Below the pieces are notes generated by a model. The model saw only the letters and a program-made list of their open reading frames with translations, was not told the origin of the DNA and did no database searches. Positions 16,477 to 24,549 of a stretch of DNA of 64,000 bases are shown here, in pieces. Origin of the DNA: Verrucomicrobiota bacterium (GTDB taxonomy: Bacteria; Verrucomicrobiota; Kiritimatiellia; CAIQIC01; JAGNIJ01); NCBI GenBank assembly GCA_022710725.1, contig JAKLGK010000002.1, forward strand, positions 310,001 through 374,000. The letters are read 5' to 3'. The position numbers and the translations under genes are program-made. Position 1 is the stretch's first letter. Each line of letters begins with the position of its first letter.

Positions 16477-17916
16477 CCAGAAGCCGGGCAGCAGCATGAC
16501 GAGGACCGTGTAGAGTTCCAGGCGGCCGAGCAGCATGCACACGATCAGCACCGCCTGCCCGGCGGGCGGGATCGTGGCGTAGGTGCTCATCGGGCCCACC
16601 AGGCCCAGGCCCGGGCCGATGTTCCCGAGCGTGGCGGCGACGGACGAGGCCGCGGTGGGGAAGTCCGGTGTGAAGAAGCACATCACGGCCGTCCCGGCGA
16701 GGAACAGCAGCACGAAGATGGCCACGAAGGCCATGATGCTCGAGACCACCTCCGGCTCCAGCCGCTCCTCGCCCAGGCGCACCCGGAGCACGGCCTGCGG
16801 CTGCATGAACAGCCGTATCTCGCGCCCGACGGCCTTCGCGAGCACGAAGAGCCGCACCACCTTGATCCCGCCGCCCGTGGAGCCCGAGCAGCCGCCGACG
16901 AACATCAGCAGGATCAGCGTGAACTTCAGGACGAACGGCCACCGCTCGAAATCGGCCGTCGCGAAGCCGGTCGTGCTCATGATCGACGTGACCTGGAAGA
17001 AGCCGAGCCGCAGGGCGTGGAGCGCGCCCATGCCCAGGCGCGTGTGCAGGATCAGCGAGACGAACAGCGCGGAGCCGGTCCAGAGGGCCAGGTAGAAGCG
17101 GAATTCCGGGTCCCGGAAATACGAGCCGACCTTGCCCTGGAGGGCCCGGTAATGGAGCGCGAAATTGGCGGCGGCAAGGAACATGAACACCGTGATCACG
17201 GCCTCGATGTAGGGGCTTTGGTAGGCCATGATGCTGACCGTGCGGGTGGAAAAGCCACCCGTGGCCATCGTGGCAAAGCTATGGCAGACCGCGTCGAACC
17301 AGGACATGCCGCCGAGGCGGAGGAGCCCCGTTTCGATGGCGGTGAAGAAGACATAGACGCCCCACAGCCACTTGGCCGTGGTCGTGATGCGCGGCGTCAG
17401 GCGATCCTTCGAGGGCCCCGGCATCTCCGCGCGGAAGATCTGCATGCCTCCGACACCGAGGAAGGGAAGGATGGCGACGCAGAGGACCAGCACACCCATG
17501 CCGCCGAAGAAATGGGTCAGCGCGCGCCAGAAGAGGATGCCCCGGGGCAGGCCTTCCAGCACCGGGATCACCGTGGCCCCGGTGGTCGTGTAGCCGGACA
17601 TGGCCTCGAAAAAGGCGGAGACGGGGTGGGGGATGATGCCGGACAGCATGAACGGCAGGGCGCTGAACGCGGAGGCGAACAGCCAGCCGAGGGTCACGAT
17701 GCCGAACCCGTCGCGCCGGGTGAGGTCCGTGTCGCCCCGCGTGGCCATCTTCAGGATCAGCCCGGAAACCAGGGTGCCGAGGCAGGAAAAGCCGAGGGCC
17801 AGTTGAGCCAGGGAGGGGTCGCCGGCATACAGGGAGACACCCCAGGCGGCGGCCATGCCGCCCGCGATGACGAGCAGCATGTGCGATACGAGATGAAAGA
17901 CGACCCGGAAATTCAT
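16468..17916 (-). CDS. trkH: TrkH-type potassium channel subunit, copy 1
   Basis: 482 residues and about ten membrane segments in the four-fold M1-P-M2 plan of TrkH/KtrB. Selectivity-filter loops: T-T-T-G-A-T, A-T-G-G-F-S-T-R-T, S-T-T-G-F-A-T-A-D and G-S-T-G-G-G-I-K. Inner-membrane K+ uptake subunit that works with the cytoplasmic TrkA. Third gene of the trkA-trkH-trkH operon, starting four bases after the paralogue. Confidence 0.93.
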   Translation of the reverse strand: MNFRVVFHLVSHMLLVIAGGMAAAWGVSLYAGDPSLAQLALGFSCLGTLVSGLILKMATRGDTDLTRRDGFGIVTLGWLFASAFSALPFMLSGIIPHPVSAFFEAMSGYTTTGATVIPVLEGLPRGILFWRALTHFFGGMGVLVLCVAILPFLGVGGMQIFRAEMPGPSKDRLTPRITTTAKWLWGVYVFFTAIETGLLRLGGMSWFDAVCHSFATMATGGFSTRTVSIMAYQSPYIEAVITVFMFLAAANFALHYRALQGKVGSYFRDPEFRFYLALWTGSALFVSLILHTRLGMGALHALRLGFFQVTSIMSTTGFATADFERWPFVLKFTLILLMFVGGCSGSTGGGIKVVRLFVLAKAVGREIRLFMQPQAVLRVRLGEERLEPEVVSSIMAFVAIFVLLFLAGTAVMCFFTPDFPTAASSVAATLGNIGPGLGLVGPMSTYATIPPAGQAVLIVCMLLGRLELYTVLVMLLPGFWKK

Positions 17917-17919
17917 CCG

Positions 17920-19368
17920 CTATTTCTTCCAGAAGCTGGGGAAGAATAGCGCGAGGAACGTGTAAAACTCAAGCCGTCCCAGCAGCATGCACAGGATCAG
18001 CACCAGCTTGCCGCCGGCCGGGACGGGCCCGTAGTTCTGCAGGGGACCGACCAGGCCCAGTCCGGGGCCCACGCCGCCCATGGTCGCGATCACCGAGGAC
18101 ACGGCCGCGAGCAGGTCCTTCGTGAAGATCGTCATGACGGTCGAGGCGATCGCCATCGTCACCAGGTACAGCACGATGTAGCCGAGGATCATCGAGACGA
18201 TTTCGTCCTCCACCGTCTCCCCGTTCACCTTGATCTGCATCACGGCCTGCGGGTACATGAACAGGCGGACGCGGCGCGCGATCTTCTTCAAGGCGACCAG
18301 GATGCGCATGTGCTTGATGCCGCCGCCGGTCGAGCCGACGCAACCGCCGGCGATCATGGCCAGGAGCAGCACGATCTTTGACGTCGCGGGCCACTGGTCG
18401 AAGTCCGCCGTCGCGAAGCCGGTGGTCGTGGCCAGCGAGGTGAAGGAAAAGACGCTGTTGCGGAGCGCGTCGCCGAAGGCGGGATAGACCGCGCGCCAGG
18501 TGTTCAGGGTCACGACGAGGCAGCCGACCAGCCAGAAACCGAGGAAGAACTTCAACTCGGAATCCCGGAATGTCCCGCGCACCTGGCCGCGCAGGAGGCG
18601 ATAGTGCAGGGCGAAGTTGACGGCGCCGATCAGCATGAACACCGTGATCACGATCTCGATGTAGAGGCTGTTGTAGGCGGCGATGCTGACCGTGCGGGTG
18701 GAGAACCCGCCCGTGGCGAGCGTGGCGAACGAGTGGCACACGGCGTCGAACCAGGGCATCCCGCCGAGGCGCAGGAGGACGATCTCGGCCGCCGTGAGCA
18801 GGACATAGACGCCCCACAGCAGCTTGGCCGTGCTGGCGATCCGCGGGGTCATGCGGTCCTTCGACGGACCGGCGACCTCGGCGCGGTAGAGCTGCATGCC
18901 GCCCCCCCCGAGGATCGGAAGGATGGCGACGCAGAGGACCAGGATGCCCATGCCGCCGAGGAAATGGGTCGTGGCGCGCCAGAGCAGGATGCCTTTCGGC
19001 AACGGTTCCAGCGTGGCCAGCACCGAGGCGCCCGTGGTGGTGAACCCCGAGATCGTCTCGAACAGGGCGGACACCGGCTCACGGATGACGCCGGACAGGA
19101 TGTAGGGAAGGGAGCCGAAGGCCGCCGCCGCGAGCCAGCCCAGGGTGCCGACGCCGATGCCGTCCCGCCAGGACAGCTCGATCGCGCCGCGCGTGGCCAG
19201 GTGCACGATCGCGGCGACCGCCAGCGTGATGGCCGCCGACAGGCCCAGCGCGAAGGGGGCGGGCGCCGGGTCGTGAAAATACAGCGAGACGCCCCAGCAG
19301 GCCGCGATGCCGGCGCCGATCATGAACAGCAGGTAGGTGATCAGGTGCGCTACGGCCCGGCCGTTCAT
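17920..19368 (-). CDS. trkH: TrkH-type potassium channel subunit, copy 2
   Basis: 482 residues from the ATG at 19368, chosen for GGGAGCGAG just upstream and an N terminus (MNGRAVAHLITYL) that aligns with its neighbour. The same four filter loops are present (T-T-T-G-A-S, A-T-G-G-F-S-T-R-T, T-T-T-G-F-A-T-A-D, G-S-T-G-G-G-I-K). It has the same length as copy 1 and is similar throughout, so this is a tandem duplication. The copies have diverged enough to differ in regulation or affinity. Confidence 0.93.
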   Translation of the reverse strand: MNGRAVAHLITYLLFMIGAGIAACWGVSLYFHDPAPAPFALGLSAAITLAVAAIVHLATRGAIELSWRDGIGVGTLGWLAAAAFGSLPYILSGVIREPVSALFETISGFTTTGASVLATLEPLPKGILLWRATTHFLGGMGILVLCVAILPILGGGGMQLYRAEVAGPSKDRMTPRIASTAKLLWGVYVLLTAAEIVLLRLGGMPWFDAVCHSFATLATGGFSTRTVSIAAYNSLYIEIVITVFMLIGAVNFALHYRLLRGQVRGTFRDSELKFFLGFWLVGCLVVTLNTWRAVYPAFGDALRNSVFSFTSLATTTGFATADFDQWPATSKIVLLLAMIAGGCVGSTGGGIKHMRILVALKKIARRVRLFMYPQAVMQIKVNGETVEDEIVSMILGYIVLYLVTMAIASTVMTIFTKDLLAAVSSVIATMGGVGPGLGLVGPLQNYGPVPAGGKLVLILCMLLGRLEFYTFLALFFPSFWKK

Positions 19369-19381
19369 GGCTCGCTCCCGC

Positions 19382-20731
19382 TTATTTCTTGAACTGGGCG
19401 GACAGCTTGGCCACGACATCGGGCGGCGAGAACAGCACCAGCCGGTCGCCGGCCGCGAGGACCAGGTCGCCGGTGACGCCGAGCACCTTGTCGTGGCGCA
19501 GCCCGGCGGCGATGGTCACGCCCGCGGGGAGGGAGATGTCCTTGACGGCCTTATCCACCCACTTGCCGCGCGCGGAGAGCACCACGTCCAGCAGTTCGCC
19601 GGGCAGCTTGTGGAACAGGGCGGCGGCCTTGACGTGCTTGCCGCGGACGAAATGCAGGATGGCGTTGATCATGGACAACGGCGGGCTGACAACGTGATCG
19701 AGCAGGCTCAAGCTGTCGATGATCGGCACGTACTCCGGCTTGTTGACCTGCGCCAGGGTGAAGCGCGCGCCGAGCTTGGCGGCGAGCAGGCAGCCGATGA
19801 TATTGCTCTCGTCGTCGGGAGTGGCCGCGACGAACGCGGTGTTCTGCCCCAGCCCGGCCTCGGCCTGGGTTTCGTCGCTCATCGGGTCGCCGCGGATGAC
19901 CAGCGTGCGGCCCAGCATCCCGGAACAGTACTCCGCGCGTTCCGCGTCCGGCTCGACCAGCACGACCTGCATGGAGGTCTTTTCCAGCAACTGGGCCAGG
20001 CGGACCCCGACATCGCCGCCGCCCGCGATGACCACCTTCTGGAAGCTCGAATGCTCCGGCCACGCCCACTCCAGGAACGCGTTCACGTCGTCGGGCGGAC
20101 CGACGAAATAAATCTCATCCCCGACCATGAACTGCGAATCGCCGCGCGGCACCAGCAGTTCGTTCCCGCGCTTGCCCGCGATGAAGCGGATGGATTGGAG
20201 CAGTTCCGGCTTGGGGAAGGCCTTGAGCGGTTCCCGGAGCAGCGGGCTGTCCATGTGCACCCGGATCCCGGCCGAAAGCACCCGGCCCTCGAGCAAGTCC
20301 ACGGCTTCCAGCGTGCCGGGCATTCGGAGGACGTTGAACAACTCGTAGGCGCACTCTTCCTTCTGGCTGACGATCAAGTCAATGCCCAGCTTGCGCAGGT
20401 CGTACCCCTCGGGAGGGCGTATGTAGTCCAGGTTCGAGACCCGGGCGACCTTGTGGGCCACCCCGGCGGCATGAGCCATGACGCAGGCCAGGAGATTCAC
20501 CTCGTCGCGGTCCGTCACGGCCACCAGCAGATCCGCCTTGCGGATTTCGGCCTTTTCCAGCGTGGCGGGGCTCGATCCGGGCCCGCGCACGGTCATGATA
20601 TCCAGGTGCGACTGGATTTCGGTCAGCGGCTCCTGCCGGTGATCCACCAGCACCACGTCGTGTTTCTCGTCGCAGAGCTTGGCCGCGAGATTCTGGCCGG
20701 CATTTCCAGATCCGATGATGAGAACCCTCAT
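19382..20731 (-). CDS. trkA: TrkA, cytoplasmic regulator of K+ uptake
   Basis: 449 residues with two RCK_N/RCK_C repeats. The first Rossmann domain starts M-R-V-L-I-I-G-S-G-N-A-G-Q-N-L-A and the second V-V-I-A-G-G-G-D-V-G-V-R-L-A. Both end the first strand-helix unit with V-L-V-D/E. TrkA binds NAD(H)/nucleotides and gates TrkH. First gene of the operon, with AGGAGG at a good distance from ATG 20731. Confidence 0.95.
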   Translation of the reverse strand: MRVLIIGSGNAGQNLAAKLCDEKHDVVLVDHRQEPLTEIQSHLDIMTVRGPGSSPATLEKAEIRKADLLVAVTDRDEVNLLACVMAHAAGVAHKVARVSNLDYIRPPEGYDLRKLGIDLIVSQKEECAYELFNVLRMPGTLEAVDLLEGRVLSAGIRVHMDSPLLREPLKAFPKPELLQSIRFIAGKRGNELLVPRGDSQFMVGDEIYFVGPPDDVNAFLEWAWPEHSSFQKVVIAGGGDVGVRLAQLLEKTSMQVVLVEPDAERAEYCSGMLGRTLVIRGDPMSDETQAEAGLGQNTAFVAATPDDESNIIGCLLAAKLGARFTLAQVNKPEYVPIIDSLSLLDHVVSPPLSMINAILHFVRGKHVKAAALFHKLPGELLDVVLSARGKWVDKAVKDISLPAGVTIAAGLRHDKVLGVTGDLVLAAGDRLVLFSPPDVVAKLSAQFKK

Positions 20732-20878
20732 GCAATCCTCCTGTCCAGAGGCGGGCGAAAATGCGCATCTGCCTTAAAATAAAGGAATTGCAACATATAG
20801 AACGGCCGACCCTTTTAGTCACGGACAGGCCGCTACCGTGGATTCTGCACTGTATCCGGTACCTGCAGAAAATCAAGA

Positions 20879-23383
20879 TCAATCGGGCCCGTCCAGGCGG
20901 GTCCGAAGAAGGAGGGGGCCTTGCACGGCACTATTAGTAAAGCTGGTGGCGTAACCCGATGATGAAAGATTAGTTATGATGACCCAGTCTGGATGGACGC
21001 GGTTGGTTGAGGACTCGACAGAATAGGCGGCCCCATAGACGCTGGACCATGTGAAGACCGGCAAACTGTCCTCGGAAAGCGTTGCTCCAGTGAACTCGAT
21101 AGACTCGGGATGGCATTCCAGCGGGCCTGCATCGTACCCTGCTCCATACAGGGCTTCGTCTTCAATCTCCATTCCCAGAACGGATTCCAGCCGGGTGACG
21201 AGGTCCAAGGCGATCTGCGGCGGAATCGCGCCGTCCACCGCGGGGCTGTTCAAGTACAGGTTGAAGTCGCCGGTCTCTTCATCGGCAACCATATCGGCGT
21301 CTGCCGGCGCGTCCTGGCCGTGATCTTCCCACGGGGTCCGGTCGCGGATTTCCGCTGTGTTGGTGTACAGATTATGCCGCCACGACTCCGCTTCCGAATC
21401 CCAGCGGTGATAGTGCCGCATGGCCGTCGCCCCGTCGCCCCTGACCTGGTACACGTTGTAGTCGCACTGCGCGCGGGTCATCTCGCTGCTGGGGGCCCGG
21501 ATGGAGATTCCGGAGTCGGCGTAAAGGCTGGCATTGGTCTGGTGAATCAAGAGTAAATTATTGAAGGCCAAGCAATTGGAGTTTACGCCCGGCATCGTGG
21601 ACAGTTGTCCGTCCAACGAAATGCCATGAGGCTGGCCGGCGCACACGTTATTGAACAGGGCCATGTCGCGGCTGTGGGCGATGAAGAACCCGGCGTAACC
21701 GTTGCGGTAGGCCTCGTTCCGGTAAAAAACGACGGCATAGTCATCCGTCGCCGGGCTTCGGACGATATCTGTGTATGTCCCGAACCCGGCGAAACGGCCC
21801 CGGCTGGTTTCCCACCAGTTGATCTGGCTCACGGGGAAGGTCCAGCCCGGGTTGTCCCGGAACACATTCCGCATGACCAGGATCCGGCTGCTGGCCCGGC
21901 CGCTGGCCCAGACCTTGAAGCCGGCGCAATCTCCCGCGCCGAGCGCGCAGCGCTCGAACAGGTTGCCGAGAATGAGGCTGTCGGCTTCCTCCCCGTACGC
22001 CAGGACCAGGCCATTTTGCATGACGTCGTGGACGTGATTGCCCTCAAACAGCAGGCGGTGCGGGGCGGTGATGAGCAGGCCGATACCCTGGTCGATCCGC
22101 GATGCGAACCCGAGGTGGTGAAAGGTGTTGCTCCGGATCAGCAGCGTTGAGATGCCCACCCGGGCCGTCGCGCCGGTGTCGAACAACGTCAGGATTGCCG
22201 GGTTGTCGCACGGCCCGATGTCCGAACTCTGGACGGTCAGATTGCTGATCATGCCCAATTCGGCGTTGGCGTACATGCGGAAGGCGAGCGGGACATCCCG
22301 GATGGTGAGGCGGTCGAAGACCAGGCCGACGCTATCCTCGTCCCAATTTTGGATCCAGAACGCGCCCTCGTCGCCGGTGTACCCGCCCTCGAGGTTGTTG
22401 AGATCCTGGATGACCATGTCTTCGACCCGGATATGGGACCGATGCTGGAGGTTGAACCCGATGCCGCGCCGGGCGATCTCCAGGTCGAGGTTGGTCGGGT
22501 GGCTGTTGTTCGGCGGCCAGAGGTAGAGCCGGTTCGTGGTGCCGATCCGTACGAGGCTCCACTCGCCGATCCGGTCGAGGCATTGGGGCGGGCCTTCGAC
22601 GTAGTACTTGGTGTTGGACCCCAGGGTGTACAGTGTCGAGGCCGCGAATCGCACAAGGCCGGACGAGGCGCTGTGGCTGGTGATGGTCCGGCGGTAGGTG
22701 TCATGGGCCTGCTGGTGGTCGGTGGCGACGACTACCGCGCCCGTGAGGAAGGAATTCGTGAAGCCGTTGATCCAGCCCAGGTGCCCGGTCTGGACGTCCG
22801 GGTATGCGCCGGCCGGGTCGTGCGTCGCGTCCCAGAGCTGGTCCGTGGACCCGCCGTCCGCCTGCCACCAGTTCTCGTGGTATTTCCAGTCCGTGGTCAC
22901 GCCCCGGTCGGGCTCCCGGGCGAGGGGCAGGGCGGCGCGGTTGGTCCCGTCCACCCAGGTGATCCGGGACGGCCGAGTGGTCCAGCCGGCGAGCGAGGTG
23001 TAATAGATGTTGCTGGGCGCGACGCCGCCCGGCAGGCCGATCGAGTTGTTGGTCAGCCGGACCCAGGTCAGCGTCCGGGAGGAGACGGCGCCGGACAGGA
23101 TGACCCGGGCGTCGTTGGAGGTTTCACCGCGGAAGACAATGGGCGCCGCCGCAGCGCCGTTGTTGGTCGGGCCGACGGTTTCGCGGTAGGCGCCGGGCGC
23201 GACATGGATGATCCAGCCCGCGCCGGCATTGGTCGCGGCGCGCTGGATCGTGCGCCAGGCCTGGGTGGGCGTCAGCCCGGAGGCGCTGTCCGATCCTGCC
23301 GCGGCATCCACGTAGCGGTGCGTCTGGGCCCGGGCCGAAAGCGCCAAGGCGACGAGGGCGGCTGGCAGGCCGGGTCGCATCAT
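20879..23383 (-). CDS. Secreted right-handed beta-helix protein (pectate-lyase-like fold)
   Basis: 834 residues from the ATG at 23383, which places the signal peptide (MMRPGLPAALVALALSARAQ) at the N terminus. It is followed by H-R-Y-V-D-A-A-A-G-S-D-S-A-S-G-L-T-P-x-Q-A-W-R-T-I-Q-R-A, the usual opening of PL/GH beta-helix enzymes. Many strands with N and G turns follow (for example R-S-N-T-F-H-H-L-G, L-F-E-G-N-H-V-H-D-V-M-Q-N-G). The end carries a Y-S-V-E-S-S-T-N domain similar to that of the large protease at 2863. The substrate is unknown; a polysaccharide is likely from the fold. Confidence 0.85.
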   Translation of the reverse strand: MMRPGLPAALVALALSARAQTHRYVDAAAGSDSASGLTPTQAWRTIQRAATNAGAGWIIHVAPGAYRETVGPTNNGAAAAPIVFRGETSNDARVILSGAVSSRTLTWVRLTNNSIGLPGGVAPSNIYYTSLAGWTTRPSRITWVDGTNRAALPLAREPDRGVTTDWKYHENWWQADGGSTDQLWDATHDPAGAYPDVQTGHLGWINGFTNSFLTGAVVVATDHQQAHDTYRRTITSHSASSGLVRFAASTLYTLGSNTKYYVEGPPQCLDRIGEWSLVRIGTTNRLYLWPPNNSHPTNLDLEIARRGIGFNLQHRSHIRVEDMVIQDLNNLEGGYTGDEGAFWIQNWDEDSVGLVFDRLTIRDVPLAFRMYANAELGMISNLTVQSSDIGPCDNPAILTLFDTGATARVGISTLLIRSNTFHHLGFASRIDQGIGLLITAPHRLLFEGNHVHDVMQNGLVLAYGEEADSLILGNLFERCALGAGDCAGFKVWASGRASSRILVMRNVFRDNPGWTFPVSQINWWETSRGRFAGFGTYTDIVRSPATDDYAVVFYRNEAYRNGYAGFFIAHSRDMALFNNVCAGQPHGISLDGQLSTMPGVNSNCLAFNNLLLIHQTNASLYADSGISIRAPSSEMTRAQCDYNVYQVRGDGATAMRHYHRWDSEAESWRHNLYTNTAEIRDRTPWEDHGQDAPADADMVADEETGDFNLYLNSPAVDGAIPPQIALDLVTRLESVLGMEIEDEALYGAGYDAGPLECHPESIEFTGATLSEDSLPVFTWSSVYGAAYSVESSTNRVHPDWVIITNLSSSGYATSFTNSAVQGPLLLRTRLDGPD

Positions 23384-23495
23384 TCCCAGCGTACCCGTTT
23401 TGACGCGGTCTGTAAAAAACAAGCCGGCGCTTCGGACGGCTCCGTCGTGCCGGGGCCCATCCCTGCATTTCCCGGTCGGGAATTGCGCGCAGCAT

Positions 23496-23525
23496 TATTT
23501 CCACACTTTGCAAAGTGTGGAAATA
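23496..23525. promoter_or_regulatory. 30-base perfect palindrome between divergent genes
   Basis: TATTTCCACACTTTG is followed immediately by its exact reverse complement CAAAGTGTGGAAATA, with no loop. It lies 113 bases upstream of the beta-helix gene (minus) and 105 bases upstream of the gene at 23630 (plus). A dimeric regulator site or a regulatory structure is likely. No protein is assigned. Confidence 0.7.
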
Positions 23526-23629
23526 TTCTGGAGGCGCCGTGGCCCGGCCGGCGGGGCGACAGACGCTTCTTTACGCCGCGGGAGGGCGGCGTTATGCTGG
23601 CCTTCCAACTCGCACGGGGGGAATGGGCC

Positions 23630-24535
23630 ATGAAAATGCTGCTGGTCGGTGTCGCGCTCGCGCTGGGTGGAACCGCGGCCGTTGCGGAGGCCCCGCCGGC
23701 CCCGTCGGAGGCCGCGCCGCAGGCGGCGGTGGAGGCCCTGAAGCAGCTTTCCGCCGAGGTCCAGGAAATCCTCGTCCGCGAAAACGTGCATTCCATGTTC
23801 GACCGGACCGCGCGCCTGCAGGAACTGGGCCTGTCCTACCAGCCCGATCTCGTCGCCCCCGCCGCGATCGATCCGGCCTGGACCCGCTGCCAGCAGCAGC
23901 AGTTCGCCGGCATCAAGCTCTTCGACGCCGTTTATGCCATCGCCTTCCAGAAACGGCAGGAAACGGCCGACGCCATGCGGGCCCTCGAGGAGATCATCAC
24001 CGGCCTGGACCTGCGCTCGCACGCCGATTTCAGCGGACGCTCGTACGCCACCCTCCAGAAGGCCGCGGAGGATCCCGGGGCGATCGACGTCCAGGCGCTG
24101 CTCGACGAACTCGCCAACAACCTCGCGGACGAAATCCCCGTCACCATGTCGAGCCCGGTCACGGCGCACTTCCTGATGGACTCGCTCTACGGGTTTTCCA
24201 TCGAGTCCGCCCACGTCATGGGCTACTTCCAGCGCAACGACGCCACCGGGAAACTCCGCGCGCAGCTCTACGAGGAGCCGTCGCAGCCCGGCCGCGAGCC
24301 GTGGATGAAGATGGTGCTCCGCGCCTTCGCCGCCTTCGAGCGGCAGGCCGCCGCGCTCGGACTGGAATGCGACGCGCCCGGCAAGCTCGACGTTGTCCGC
24401 AGCATCGCCCAGGTCGTAGAGGATGAGCAGGCCGGCCGGATCCCGCCGGAGACAGGGGCGGCCATCTGGAACGAGATCGGGGAGCAGATCGCCGCGATGC
24501 GCCGCTCCATCCTGCGCGCCGGCGCCGGGAACTGA
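23630..24535 (+). CDS. Exported protein of unknown function
   Basis: 301 residues. A signal peptide (MKMLLVGVALALGGTAAVAE) is followed by a largely helical protein with no motif I recognise. It contains two isolated cysteines and conserved-looking blocks such as F-D-A-V-Y-A-I-A-F-Q-K-R. An in-frame ATG at 23594 would add 12 residues before the signal; the ATG at 23630 is preferred. It ends 14 bases before the ABC exporter gene, so the two are probably co-transcribed. It may be an exported or periplasmic partner of that transporter (inference). Confidence 0.75.
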   Translation: MKMLLVGVALALGGTAAVAEAPPAPSEAAPQAAVEALKQLSAEVQEILVRENVHSMFDRTARLQELGLSYQPDLVAPAAIDPAWTRCQQQQFAGIKLFDAVYAIAFQKRQETADAMRALEEIITGLDLRSHADFSGRSYATLQKAAEDPGAIDVQALLDELANNLADEIPVTMSSPVTAHFLMDSLYGFSIESAHVMGYFQRNDATGKLRAQLYEEPSQPGREPWMKMVLRAFAAFERQAAALGLECDAPGKLDVVRSIAQVVEDEQAGRIPPETGAAIWNEIGEQIAAMRRSILRAGAGN

Positions 24536-24549
24536 TCCCGAGGCGGACC

